Numbered from the stretch's first letter, positions 43,655 to 52,757 are shown. The stretch is 64,000 bases of DNA from Acidobacteriota bacterium (GCA_028874215.1 JAPPLF010000003.1:25813-89812), one strand, 5' to 3'. Numbers and translations: made by a program. The notes: generated from the letters alone by a model not told the origin.

Positions 43655-44245
43655 TTATCTGCCGGCCAGGTCCGCGATGAAGCACCCCACGGCCTGCGTC
43701 TCCGGTTTTTCGACCGATTCCCCGTTGAGCACAGCCTCCAGCGCCAGCTTCAAATCGCGGCGATTGGGTTTGGCCCGTGCCTTGCCGAAATCGGTGTACC
43801 GGTCGTCGATTCGCCCACGGTAGACGAGCCGTCCGCCGGCGTCGAAGACGGCCGCCTCCGGAGTGACCCGGGCGCCCGTGCGGCGCACCAGGTCGTGGTG
43901 GGGATCACGAAGGATCTCTCCCGGAATTTGATATTCCTCCGCGTGCCGCCGGATGGACTCGGGCTCTTCCCGGGGGTCCACGTAGACGAACCAGAACCGC
44001 ACTCCCCGGGGCGAGAATGCCTCATGCAGCCGCCGAAGTTCGGGCGCATACCGGTTGGAGATGGGACAGTCGCTGCGCATGAACAGGAAGACGCCAGTCG
44101 AGTCTACGGCGGCGAACGGGTCCACCCGCTCCCCTGACAGGGTCGTCAGGTTCAACTCCGAAGGACCCGAACCGTAGCCCCAGAAGATAAAGAGGCTCAG
44201 GGTCCAAGCCGCCACGCCGGATTGGCGCCGTCGCGAAGTCTTCAC
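43655..44245 (-). CDS. Redoxin-domain (AhpC/TSA-like) protein
   Basis: A 196-residue thioredoxin-fold protein with a membrane-anchor or signal segment (WTLSLFIFWGYGSG). The peroxidatic-type cysteine is Cys60 in FLFMRSDCPISNRYAPEL, and a second conserved cysteine is Cys188 in AVGCFIADL near the C-terminus, as in the exported redoxin family often found with cytochrome or propeller proteins. Probably reduces or senses thiols in the periplasm. It starts the operon with the FG-GAP gene and is divergent from the CRTAC1 gene. Confidence 0.82.
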   Translation of the reverse strand: MKTSRRRQSGVAAWTLSLFIFWGYGSGPSELNLTTLSGERVDPFAAVDSTGVFLFMRSDCPISNRYAPELRRLHEAFSPRGVRFWFVYVDPREEPESIRRHAEEYQIPGEILRDPHHDLVRRTGARVTPEAAVFDAGGRLVYRGRIDDRYTDFGKARAKPNRRDLKLALEAVLNGESVEKPETQAVGCFIADLAGR

Positions 44246-44298
44246 GCTTCAATTTTTACACGATGCGCCAGCGTACGCGAGCGGCCTCCTCATCTTGC

Positions 44299-44304
44299 TA
44301 GACT
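44299..44304 (+). promoter_or_regulatory. Candidate extended -10 TGCTAGACT
   Basis: TGC followed by TAGACT, ending 7 nt before the ATG at 44312, consistent with a leaderless transcript. Confidence 0.5.
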
Positions 44305-44311
44305 GGCGGAG

Positions 44312-45943
44312 ATGATCATGGCGATCCTGCTACTGCTTTCCGGCGGAGTTCACTTCACGGAGGTGAGCCGTGAAGCGGGGCTGAACTTCCGGCACCGGGG
44401 CGGCGGCAGCGCCAAGGACCACATCCTAGAGACGGTGGGCAGCGGAGTCGGTTGGATCGACTACGACCGGGACGGCTGGCTCGATCTGTATGCCGTCAAC
44501 GGGGGCCTCTGGGAGGAGCTGGGAACCGGGAAACGCAGCGTCTCCAATGCCCTCTACCGCAACCAGGGGGACGGCACCTTCCGGCCGGTGACCTCCGAGG
44601 CGGGCGTGGGAGGGCGCCATTGGGGCATGGGAGTGACCATCGCCGACTACGACAACGACGGCTGGTCCGACCTCTACGTCTGCAACTACGGTCCCAACCT
44701 CCTGTACCGGAACAACGGCGACGGCACCTTCCGGGACGTGACCCGGGAAGCGGGGGTGGGGGACTCCTCCTGGAGTTCCAGCGCCGCCTTCGCCGACGCC
44801 AACGGGGACGGGTGGCTGGACCTCTATGTGGCCAACTACGTGGAGTTCGACCACGAGAATCCGCCCGAAGCATCGCCCGATTGCCAGTACCGCGGAGTCC
44901 AGGTCCACTGTGGGCCGGGGGGGCTTCCGGCGGCCCGGGACACCTTCTACCTCAGCAACGGCGACGGCACCTTCCGGGAAGCCACCAAGGCGGCGGGGAT
45001 GGAGGCTCCGGCTTCCTACGGGATGGGCGCCGTCTGGTGCGACTACGACGGCGACGGCGCCAGCGACCTCTATGTGGCCAACGACTCCATGGCCAACTTT
45101 CTCTTCCGCAATCGGGGAGACGGAACCTTCGAGGAACGGGGAGTCGTGGCGGCCGTGGCCTTCAACGAGGACGGGCAGGCTCAGGCCGGCATGGGGATCG
45201 CCTTTGGCGACTACGATCGGGACGGACGATTCGACGTCTACGTCACCAACTTCTCCGCCGACTACAACACCCTGTACCGGAATCTGGGAGGCGGCCGTTT
45301 CCGGGACGTGACCCGCCCCACCGGTTTGAGCCTGCCCAGTCTGCGCTTCCTGGGGTGGAGCGCCCACTTCTTCGACTACGACCACGACGGCTGGGAGGAC
45401 CTTTTCGTGGCCAACGGGCACGTCTTTCCGCAAGTGGATACCCGGCCCACGGGGACCCGGTTCCGGCAGAGGAGCCTCCTGTTTCGAAACCTGGGCAACG
45501 GCCGTTTCCGGGAGCTGGCTTCAGATGAGGCATTGGGGCTTTCCCAGGCTGATTCCAGCCGCGGCGCCGCAATTGCCGACTTCGACAATGACGGGGACGT
45601 GGACGTGGCCGTCTCCAACATGGACGGGGGGCTGTCCCTTTACCGCAACGAGGGGAGCAAGGGCCACTGGCTGCGCCTGAGATTGGAGGGGACGGAATCC
45701 AATCGGGACGCCGTGGGAACCCGGGTCACGCTCATCTCGGGGGATTCGACTCAGATCCGGGAGGTGCGGGCCGGGTCGGGGTACCAGTCGTCCGACGACC
45801 CGCGGCTTCACTTCGGGTTGGGGACGGCCGGCGAGGTCCAGCGGATCGAGGTGCGTTGGAGCCGGGGACAACGGCAGGTTCTGGAGAAACTGGAGGCGGA
45901 TCGGGAGTACGTGGTGGTGGAAGGAGGAAAGAGGAAAGAGTGA
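44312..45943 (+). CDS. CRTAC1 family protein with FG-GAP repeats and ASPIC/UnbV domain
   Basis: A 543-residue protein. A short hydrophobic leader (MAILLLLSGG) precedes VHFTEVSREAGLNFRHR, the standard CRTAC1 opening. At least seven FG-GAP units follow (GWIDYDRDGWLDLYAVN, IADYDNDGWSDLYVCN, FADANGDGWLDLYVANY), and the C-terminus is the ASPIC/UnbV domain (GHWLRLRLEGTESNRDAVGTRVTL). Such proteins are abundant in Acidobacteriota, often beside TPR proteins, as here. First gene of an operon with the molybdopterin enzyme and a TPR protein. Role in surface binding is assumed, not shown. Confidence 0.87.
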   Translation: MIMAILLLLSGGVHFTEVSREAGLNFRHRGGGSAKDHILETVGSGVGWIDYDRDGWLDLYAVNGGLWEELGTGKRSVSNALYRNQGDGTFRPVTSEAGVGGRHWGMGVTIADYDNDGWSDLYVCNYGPNLLYRNNGDGTFRDVTREAGVGDSSWSSSAAFADANGDGWLDLYVANYVEFDHENPPEASPDCQYRGVQVHCGPGGLPAARDTFYLSNGDGTFREATKAAGMEAPASYGMGAVWCDYDGDGASDLYVANDSMANFLFRNRGDGTFEERGVVAAVAFNEDGQAQAGMGIAFGDYDRDGRFDVYVTNFSADYNTLYRNLGGGRFRDVTRPTGLSLPSLRFLGWSAHFFDYDHDGWEDLFVANGHVFPQVDTRPTGTRFRQRSLLFRNLGNGRFRELASDEALGLSQADSSRGAAIADFDNDGDVDVAVSNMDGGLSLYRNEGSKGHWLRLRLEGTESNRDAVGTRVTLISGDSTQIREVRAGSGYQSSDDPRLHFGLGTAGEVQRIEVRWSRGQRQVLEKLEADREYVVVEGGKRKE

Positions 45944-46008
45944 ACAGACGGTGCTGGAGAGGATTGAACGGCTTGGCGAGTTTCGCCATTGGCTGCTAAC
46001 CTTTGGCC

Positions 46009-47121
46009 ATGAGAGCTGACGAGAATTCCGGCCGGATCAGCCGGCGCAGGTGGTTCGGGGTCGCGTCCGCGTTGTTGCTGACGCGATCGGTCCGGGCCCA
46101 GTCGCAATCGACTCAGGGGACCCCGCTGGAGGACGACCGGGTCTCCCTGAGCTCCATGGCGGACGTGGAGGGAACGCTGACTCCCGTCGACCGGTTCTTC
46201 GTCCGGAGCCATCATCCGCAACCCCGGCTGTCGCTCAAGACCTGGCGGCTGCGGGTGGAAGGGGCCGTGGACAATCCACTGGAGTTGTCCTTCTCCGACA
46301 TGGTGGAGACCTCCACCAGGACTTTGGAGGGACTCCTGGAGTGCGCGGGAAACCGGACGGGGCTGGTGAGCAACGGACTCTGGGAGGGCATCCCCCTTTC
46401 CGACCTGATCCGGCGGGCCCAGCCCAAGGAGGGAGCCAAGAGGGTGCTGCTCCAGGGGGCGGACAAGGGGTCCCTGATGCCCGAAATGCCCGAGTCCCCC
46501 TACTCGCGGATCCTGCCGCTGGAGAAATGCCTGGCTCCCGAAACCCTGGTGGCCTTCAAGCTCAACGGGCAATTCCTGCCCCGGCGCAACGGTTTTCCGG
46601 CCCGGGCCTTCATTCCGGGCTGGTACGGCATGGACTCGGTCAAGTGGTTGACGCGGGTCCGCGTCCTGGACGCCTTCGACTGGCCCTCCGCCTACTATTC
46701 CAGCGGCATGGACCTGCTTTACCAGAGGTATGTCAAGTTCGGATCGCGGGAAGAGATCACCGGCCGGGTCTCGGAGGTCCAGGTCAATTCAGGGTTCTCC
46801 TTTCCGCCGCCGGGAGCCAATCTGGCGCCGGGCCGATATCCGGTTCGGGGTTTTGCCTGGGCCGGTCCCCACCGCGTGGGCGCCGTCCAGGTCAGTCCGG
46901 ACCGGGGCGCAACCTGGAGCCCGGCCCGGTTGGAAGGCGAATCCCGCCCCTTTACCTGGGTCCGGTGGAGTTATGACTGGACGGCGCCCAAGGGGGAGCA
47001 CCTGCTGATGGCCCGGGCCCAGGATCATCGGGGGCGCTGGCAGCCGATTCGGCGGGACACCAACAGAACCGACGGATACGAACTCAACTGGTACCCTTCC
47101 GTCCAATGCAACGTGCTCTGA
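46009..47121 (+). CDS. Tat-exported sulfite-oxidase-family molybdopterin oxidoreductase
   Basis: A 370-residue protein with a Tat leader (ISRRRWFGVASALLL). The molybdenum-ligand cysteine is Cys112 in LLECAGNRTG, followed by the pterin-binding motif PGWYGMDSVKWLTRV, and a C-terminal Ig-like dimerisation domain (GFAWAGPHRVGAVQVSPDRGATW). It lacks haem or b5 domains, as in YedY/SorA-type soluble enzymes. TAACCT ends 6 nt before the ATG. Its molybdenum would be supplied by the modABC locus at 19-21 kb. The 3' end overlaps the TPR gene by 16 nt. Substrate could be sulfite, methionine sulfoxide or other S/N-oxides. Confidence 0.87.
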   Translation: MRADENSGRISRRRWFGVASALLLTRSVRAQSQSTQGTPLEDDRVSLSSMADVEGTLTPVDRFFVRSHHPQPRLSLKTWRLRVEGAVDNPLELSFSDMVETSTRTLEGLLECAGNRTGLVSNGLWEGIPLSDLIRRAQPKEGAKRVLLQGADKGSLMPEMPESPYSRILPLEKCLAPETLVAFKLNGQFLPRRNGFPARAFIPGWYGMDSVKWLTRVRVLDAFDWPSAYYSSGMDLLYQRYVKFGSREEITGRVSEVQVNSGFSFPPPGANLAPGRYPVRGFAWAGPHRVGAVQVSPDRGATWSPARLEGESRPFTWVRWSYDWTAPKGEHLLMARAQDHRGRWQPIRRDTNRTDGYELNWYPSVQCNVL

Positions 47122-48491
47122 TCCTGATCCCGGCGGCTTCGATTGCCGCTTTCCTGTCGCTGGTTACGGTGGCGGTGTTCGCCTCCGCGGCACCGCCTCT
47201 CCAGGAGCCGCCGCAGCTCTCCGAACTGGAGGGCCCCCAGAGCCAGCAGGCTCTGGCACGGTTGCAACAGTTCTTCCGGACCGTGCCGGACGCGAGGGCG
47301 CCCGCCGTCCTGCACCAGGTCCTGGAGGGAACGACAGCCGCCGCGGCGCACACCATTGTCCTGGAGGAATACGAACGGCGGAAGCTGCATGGCCAGGGCC
47401 GGGCGACCCTGGAGGCGCTCGGCAAGGAGCACCCGGCCCGGGCCATCTATGCCATCGACCTGGTGCAGTTGGCGGTCCTGGAAGGGGACCTGGATCGAGC
47501 CAAGGCGGACCTGCGGTCGGCCGCGGCCCGGTTCCCCCATGACACCGAGCTGCACGCCAACCTGGGACGTTGGTTGTACGGCCGCCAGCAGACCGATCTC
47601 GCTCTGGCCGAGTTGCTCCGTGCCCAACAGACCGGTCTGCGGGACCCCCAGACGAACCTGGTCCTGGCCAGCCTCCTGGCCCGAGCCGGTGCGCTGGAGG
47701 ACGCCATCGACACCGCCGCCTCCATCACCGTCACTCCCGGTCTGGATTCCCGGCTCCGGGGAGAGGCGGCGGCTCTGGCCGGAAAGAGTTACGCCATCCT
47801 GCGCAACGAGGCCAAGGCGGTGGAGTTCCTGGAGCAGGCCATCCGGCACTCTCCGCAGGTCGAGGACTACCACCTCTCCCTGGCCAGCGCCCATCAGCAG
47901 GCCGAAAACGCAGGGTCGGCCGTCCAGGCCTTGAGGCGGGGGTGGGAACGGCTTCCCGGTGCGCCCGGGATCGGACAATCGCTGAGCCGGCAACTGCTGG
48001 CCGCCGGCGAACCCGAGGAAGCGGTCCGGGTTCTGGTGCTTCTGACCTCCCGGCATCCCAACCACGGAGACGCCCTCCGGCTCCTGGCCCAAGCCTACCG
48101 GTCCGCCGGGGATGCGGCGAAGGCGTCCCAGACCTGGCGGAGACTGCTACGGCAACAGCCGCGCTACCCCATGGCCAATATCTTCCTGGCCCAATCCCTG
48201 GCCGAGGAGGGGGCGCCGCCCGGGCAGATCCTGGCGGCCCTGGACAGGGCGGAGCGGATCTCCCCGCAGGACGCGGATCTCTACTACCTGAGGGGCAGGA
48301 TCTTCAACTCCCTGGGACGCCACCAGGACGCCGTGGCCCAACTCCAGCGGGCCATCCGGCTCCAACCCAACTTTTCGGGGGCCTACTACCAGTTGGGCCT
48401 GGCCTACCAACAGTTGGGGCGGCCGGAACTGGCCCAGGAGCAGTTCCGGCGCCGGACCCACCTGGAGGAGGGGACGGGCCGGACCCGGTGA
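47106..48491 (+). CDS. Exported TPR-repeat protein
   Basis: A 461-residue protein with a signal or anchor segment (ALILIPAASIAAFLSLVTVAVFASA) followed by at least nine tetratricopeptide repeats; the last two are clearest (ADLYYLRGRIFNSLGRHQDAVAQLQRAI and PNFSGAYYQLGLAYQQLGRPELAQEQFRRR). It is the third gene of the CRTAC1 operon with overlapping start. TPR partners of CRTAC1 proteins are frequent in these bacteria, suggesting a complex. It ends next to the stop of the convergent propeller gene. Confidence 0.83.
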   Translation: MQRALILIPAASIAAFLSLVTVAVFASAAPPLQEPPQLSELEGPQSQQALARLQQFFRTVPDARAPAVLHQVLEGTTAAAAHTIVLEEYERRKLHGQGRATLEALGKEHPARAIYAIDLVQLAVLEGDLDRAKADLRSAAARFPHDTELHANLGRWLYGRQQTDLALAELLRAQQTGLRDPQTNLVLASLLARAGALEDAIDTAASITVTPGLDSRLRGEAAALAGKSYAILRNEAKAVEFLEQAIRHSPQVEDYHLSLASAHQQAENAGSAVQALRRGWERLPGAPGIGQSLSRQLLAAGEPEEAVRVLVLLTSRHPNHGDALRLLAQAYRSAGDAAKASQTWRRLLRQQPRYPMANIFLAQSLAEEGAPPGQILAALDRAERISPQDADLYYLRGRIFNSLGRHQDAVAQLQRAIRLQPNFSGAYYQLGLAYQQLGRPELAQEQFRRRTHLEEGTGRTR

Positions 48492-49985
48492 CTACTTGAA
48501 CTGGAACGAGTAGAGCTTGGCGTTCTTGAAGTAGATCCGCAGCTTGATGGGCCTGTCCCGCAATCCACTGAGGTCGCTCTTCCCATTCCAGGACGCGACG
48601 TGGGCCACGCCGGTGGTGGTGATGGGATCCGCATCGTCGAAGCCGTAGCCCTCGATGGCGTGGTGGTCGCCTCCCACAATCTCCGCCCGCACCTCGCAGG
48701 GACCGGCTCCCCATTGCCGCAGAGCCGACCGCACGTTGAGATGGAGGCGGTCTCCCTCAAAGGTGAAGGAACGCGTCACCACTTCGCTGAAGGGATAGCG
48801 CTGGCGCTCGTGTCCGTGAACGCCGTCCAGGGAGACGAACCCGTCCGGCGGAGTCACGGCCAGGCCGATGGCTCCCAGGGCCTTGTCCCCCAAGTTGAAC
48901 AGGCTCTCGGGGGAACGCCAATTCACCCCGGTGTAGTAGCTGAGGAAACTTCCCTCGTGGACCTGAGGGTCCTGCGAATAGACCACGGCCGAGTCGAAAC
49001 TGTTGCCGGGTCCGGGCGGTATGAAGGGCTCCCGGTAATCCCGGTTGTAGTGGATGCCGTCGCGGCTGAAGACCGCCTGGGGCAGGATGCTGGTGTTGGT
49101 GGTCCGGAAGTTCCAGAGCATTCCCACGTACATCCCCTCATAGACGACCACCGGCATGTGGTAGAACTGGAGGTCCGGGTAGTCCTCTTCGTCCGGGAGG
49201 ATAATCGTTTCGGGCTGGCTCCAATGGATCATGTCGGGGCTTTCCGCCCGGCCGATGAGCCGCTTTCCCAGGGGACAACGAAGATGGGCGCAGTTCTCCA
49301 TGTGCACGGCGTAGGTCTCGCGGATGGGATCCCAGCCCATGAAGCCGGTGGGTCCCCAGCGTCCCACCCGGGGTGAGGTGTCGATGATGGGGTTGTTCTC
49401 GTATTCCGTCCACGCGAAGCCGTCGGGCGAATAGTAGAGGTGAAACTGCATCCCCGGCGTCCGGGTGGACCCCGTCCGCTCCAGCCCCTTGTAGCGCTTG
49501 GCCGGATCCTTCTCGTGCCGGTCCTTGAAGAAGTAGGGCCGGAACTGCTCCCGGGGGAGGATGTTGTTCTCACGGGAGCCCTGGTATTCCACCTTGCCCA
49601 GGTTGGGCTTCTCCCAGTGGAAACCGTCCTTGGAAACGGCGATGCAGATATTGCCGCCGCCTGTTTCGACGACGAACTCCCCCTGGTCCTGACTGGCCTT
49701 GTAGGAATTCACGCTGTACCACATCCGGAAGAGGCCCTCTTCCTCCTCGTAGATCACCTTGCTGACCCGGACGTCGTTGCCCTCCCAGGGCTTCTCGGGA
49801 CGGATGATGGGGTTGTGGTCGACCTTCCGGGCGGGATTCAGGACCTGGCGCGTGGCCAGCATGCTCTCGATCAGGTAGTCGTCGATGAAGAACTGCTTCT
49901 GCGACCCGATGTGGATCAGGCCGGACTGGGCCTGGCCAGCCAGGAGCCAGATGCAGACTGCCGTAGTGCCGATTCTCGTGTGCAT
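48492..49985 (-). CDS. Exported five-bladed-propeller, glycosidase-like
   Basis: A 497-residue secreted protein with signal peptide (TAVCIWLLAGQAQS) and the same opening and domain plan as the lipoprotein at 23259-24926: IGSQKQFFIDDYLIESM, KVIYEEEEGLFRMWYSVNSY, QFHLYYSPDGFAWTEYENNP. The C-terminal about 100 residues are also related (KLRIYFKNAKLYSFQFK versus LRFHLRNGKFYSFRFQ). Resembles GH32/43-type propellers. It follows the ThDP-enzyme gene with a 6-nt gap, so the two are co-transcribed. Confidence 0.72.
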   Translation of the reverse strand: MHTRIGTTAVCIWLLAGQAQSGLIHIGSQKQFFIDDYLIESMLATRQVLNPARKVDHNPIIRPEKPWEGNDVRVSKVIYEEEEGLFRMWYSVNSYKASQDQGEFVVETGGGNICIAVSKDGFHWEKPNLGKVEYQGSRENNILPREQFRPYFFKDRHEKDPAKRYKGLERTGSTRTPGMQFHLYYSPDGFAWTEYENNPIIDTSPRVGRWGPTGFMGWDPIRETYAVHMENCAHLRCPLGKRLIGRAESPDMIHWSQPETIILPDEEDYPDLQFYHMPVVVYEGMYVGMLWNFRTTNTSILPQAVFSRDGIHYNRDYREPFIPPGPGNSFDSAVVYSQDPQVHEGSFLSYYTGVNWRSPESLFNLGDKALGAIGLAVTPPDGFVSLDGVHGHERQRYPFSEVVTRSFTFEGDRLHLNVRSALRQWGAGPCEVRAEIVGGDHHAIEGYGFDDADPITTTGVAHVASWNGKSDLSGLRDRPIKLRIYFKNAKLYSFQFK

Positions 49986-49991
49986 GTGATC

Positions 49992-51671
49992 TCACTCCCC
50001 TCCCATGGGGTAGTCCCAGGTGCCGGGAGCCCAGAACCTGGGGATGTGTTCCTCTTCCTTGGTGATGGTCTCGATGAAGGCCGGATCTCCGCCGCGGGTC
50101 ACCTCCAGAGCCTTGCGGATGGCGGGGGCCAAGCCGTCGGGCGTGTCCACGCGTTCGGCATGGACCCCCAATCCGCGCACAACCTGCGCGTACTCGCCGC
50201 TGAAGGCGTTGCTGCCCCAGTGCTTGGTGGCATAGGGCATGTGGCTGGAATAGTGGGTCATGACGCCGTTGTTCAGGACGATGTGAAGCGTCGCGATCTT
50301 GTTGCGGGCGGCCGTCTCCAGGTCCAGTCCGGCCATTCCGAAGGCGGCGTCCCCCATGATGTGGATCACGTCCTTCTCGGGGGCCGCCATCTTGGCTCCC
50401 AGGGCCAGGCCCAGGCCGTAGCCCAACTGGGTGGACTTGCCCCATCCGATGTAGCCCCGGGGAGCGAGGGCCGGCCAGAAGGGGACCAACTGGTCCCGGG
50501 GAAAGCCCGAATCATGGGTGGCGATGGCGTTGGCCGGGTCCACGGCGCGGATCACCTCCCGGAAGACGCGGTAGGGACTGATGGGGACCTCGTCCGACTC
50601 GAAGTGGGGGCGCCATTCGGCCTCGAAATCCGCCCGGACCCGGGCGATTTCCGCCGCGACGCCCTGCTCGTCCGTCCGGCCCCCGGCGCCGATCTGGCGC
50701 TCGACCTCCTGAATGATCTGCCGCAGAACGACCTTGGCATCGCCGATGGCGCCGAAATCGACGGCGTGATCCTTGTTCAGGTCCTCGGGACAGTTGGTGA
50801 GCTGGGCCAGGGGGACGCCTACCGGGACGGGGCCGTTGAAGACCGAGTGGGTGAAGCTGGTTCCGGCGCCCAGGATGAAGTCGGTCTTGCGGAGAAAGTG
50901 GTCGACCATGAGGGTGCTGCTGTGGCCCGCCGTTCCCAGGGCCAGGGGATGGTTCTCGGGGAAGGCGCTCTTCCCCGCCAGGGAGGTGAGCACCGGGATG
51001 TGGATCAGCTCCGCCAGCTCCACCAGCTCGGGCGTGGCTTCGGCGTACAGCGCCCCCTGACCGGCGTTGATGACAGGACAATCGGCGGCCAGCATGGCCC
51101 GGACCAGGTCCCGGACTTCATCCGGGTCCGCCGCGGAGCGGTGCCTGCGAACCGGCGTGTAGTCGAACTCGCCCGGGTACTCCTCGGTCCCCACGTCGTC
51201 GGGGATCTCCAGCAGGACCGGCCCGGGGCGTCCGTGCTTGAGCAGAGTGAAGGCGTAGCGCAACATCTCGGGAAGCCGCTCCACCAGGTTGCAGTTTCGG
51301 GTGTACTTGGTGACCCCGTGGTACTGATCGCAGGACGCGAAGTCGGGATGGACCTGCATCCGCCTCCTGGGAGCCCCTCCCGGAAAGAGGAGGATGGGAA
51401 CCGAGTCGGCGAAGGCCTGGGCCACGCCGCCATAGGCGTTCTCGGCGCCGGGGCCCCGCTGCATGGTGAAGATGCCGACCTGGTTCCCGTTGCGGATGCG
51501 GCTGAATCCGTCGGCCATGTTGACTCCGGCGCGCTCCTGCCGGGTGATGATGGGACGGATGCCCTCCTTGGCCACGGCGTCGATGAGCTTCTGTTCGGGG
51601 AAGGCGGCGATCCATTCCACCCCTTCCAGCTTCAGGATCTTGGCGATCACGGAGTTACCGTTCATTGACAT
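49992..51671 (-). CDS. Thiamine-diphosphate-dependent enzyme (acetolactate synthase-like)
   Basis: A 559-residue ThDP enzyme with the three-domain acetolactate synthase plan. The catalytic Glu is Glu46 in RQERAGVNMADGFSR; the C-terminal ThDP/Mg motif is GDAAFGMAGLDLETAARNK...LNN. Start ATG 51671 is supported by AAGGAG 4 nt upstream. Candidates include decarboxylases, carboligases and oxalyl-CoA-like enzymes; substrate not predictable. It has no signal peptide, yet is co-transcribed with a secreted propeller protein. Confidence 0.85.
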   Translation of the reverse strand: MSMNGNSVIAKILKLEGVEWIAAFPEQKLIDAVAKEGIRPIITRQERAGVNMADGFSRIRNGNQVGIFTMQRGPGAENAYGGVAQAFADSVPILLFPGGAPRRRMQVHPDFASCDQYHGVTKYTRNCNLVERLPEMLRYAFTLLKHGRPGPVLLEIPDDVGTEEYPGEFDYTPVRRHRSAADPDEVRDLVRAMLAADCPVINAGQGALYAEATPELVELAELIHIPVLTSLAGKSAFPENHPLALGTAGHSSTLMVDHFLRKTDFILGAGTSFTHSVFNGPVPVGVPLAQLTNCPEDLNKDHAVDFGAIGDAKVVLRQIIQEVERQIGAGGRTDEQGVAAEIARVRADFEAEWRPHFESDEVPISPYRVFREVIRAVDPANAIATHDSGFPRDQLVPFWPALAPRGYIGWGKSTQLGYGLGLALGAKMAAPEKDVIHIMGDAAFGMAGLDLETAARNKIATLHIVLNNGVMTHYSSHMPYATKHWGSNAFSGEYAQVVRGLGVHAERVDTPDGLAPAIRKALEVTRGGDPAFIETITKEEEHIPRFWAPGTWDYPMGGE

Positions 51672-51925
51672 TCTTCTCCTTTTCGTGACGGTCCGCGGCA
51701 AGAACCAAGCGCGCCGGGGAAGGACCATGGGAGCGGAGCATGGGAGTCGCGAAGGAAATCGAGTTGATCAGGAGTGCGGCCCCAACCCGCATGAAGTGTC
51801 CCCGGTGGCCAAGGATGGACGCACCATCGCGGCGCCGCACCCATCGGGGACATTATCGGGAGGTCCGGCGGGGCGGTCAACCGTCGGCGCAGGGGGATTA
51901 ACCGGTCGATACGATCGGAATCCCG
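51672..51925. other. Intergenic region, no gene recognised
   Basis: About 250 bp upstream of the ThDP gene. Short frames here are compositional. GTCCCCGGTGG and ATCGGGGAC at 51797-51861 could pair but are far apart. Confidence 0.35.
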
Positions 51926-52186
51926 TCACACAGCAAAAAGCTTCACAAAGACCGCGGCTATCGTGGCCGCGATTCCCATGCCTCCGGCGAGCCCGCCGAG
52001 GACCCACGCCTTCGTGGCCACATGCTTCATCTCGGTCTTGAACTCGGTTTCAAGGCGGATGAGTCCGGATTCAAGTCCGTCCATTCGAGTTTCAAGCTTG
52101 TCGAACCTCGTTTCCAGGTGCTTGAATCGCCCGTCGATTACATTCATCTGAGCATCGAAGTCCTTTTTCTCAAGGGTTTCGCTCAT
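51926..52186 (-). CDS. Small heptad coiled-coil protein with C-terminal membrane helix
   Basis: An 86-residue protein. Residues about 20-55 carry seven-residue repeats (HLETRFD-KLETRMD-GLESGLI-RLETEF), a left-handed coiled coil. The C-terminus (AWVLGGLAGGMGIAATIAAVFVKL) is a membrane helix. AGGAG precedes either the ATG at 52186 or a GTG at 52192. Similar small proteins occur near phages and integrated elements; no function is assigned. It resembles, in opposite domain order, the proteins at 56603 and 59603. Confidence 0.62.
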   Translation of the reverse strand: MSETLEKKDFDAQMNVIDGRFKHLETRFDKLETRMDGLESGLIRLETEFKTEMKHVATKAWVLGGLAGGMGIAATIAAVFVKLFAV

Positions 52187-52330
52187 GCCCACGTCACTCC
52201 TATGCGATGAGAACTTGATGCAACTCGCAGTCTATCATGGGAATTCACCCAACCGAGACCGTCCCGTTCGGGAGAAGACCGGATACGGACGGCTTGCCGG
52301 CATGCTCGATGACCACCGGAACAGGCCGGG

Positions 52331-52624
52331 TCAATCGACCTTGACGCCCATGTTGTTAAACGTGCAATGGATCATGGAGCCGACATTCCCCGTGGGATCG
52401 TCGATGAGAACCACCTTGTAGGAACGCTCGTCCCAAGCGCAATACATGGATGCCGGGAGGCCGTCCAATCGGTTCCAGGACCGAAAGAATCCAATGGTCA
52501 CCTTCCAGACGCTCTTCTCGCCGTCGAAGACCACCTCTTCGACACCCACGTGACTGATATCTTCCCCGGCAAAAAACTCGGCGACGCAGTGCCTCGCCTT
52601 TTCCACGGCTTCCCTGACGTCCAT
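52331..52624 (-). CDS. Hypothetical protein
   Basis: A 97-residue soluble protein. The ATG at 52624 is preceded by AGGAGG with 5-nt spacing. Sequence begins MDVREAVEKARHCVAEFFAG and has an alpha-beta pattern (VEEVVFDGEKSVWKVTIGFFRSW, YKVVLIDDPTGNVGSMIHC) with two buried-looking cysteines. No family recognised. Free-standing, between the coiled-coil gene and the divergent glycolate oxidase operon. Confidence 0.6.
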   Translation of the reverse strand: MDVREAVEKARHCVAEFFAGEDISHVGVEEVVFDGEKSVWKVTIGFFRSWNRLDGLPASMYCAWDERSYKVVLIDDPTGNVGSMIHCTFNNMGVKVD

Positions 52625-52757
52625 TCGGACCTCCTGTTCCATGATCCCCACTTGCTTCATTCCTGCTCTGTTGAGACCTGCCTCTACTTCAACGCCGCCG
52701 GATCGAAAACTACGAGCGTGCAATCGCCGCCTGTGGCCCATCCCGGAGACGGCGTAG

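Noticed and set aside
41152-43680. An 842-codon plus-strand open frame opposite the FG-GAP gene
   Set aside because: Its repeats are the complement of the FG-GAP repeats; low-complexity Val/Gly/Pro composition and no signal or family.
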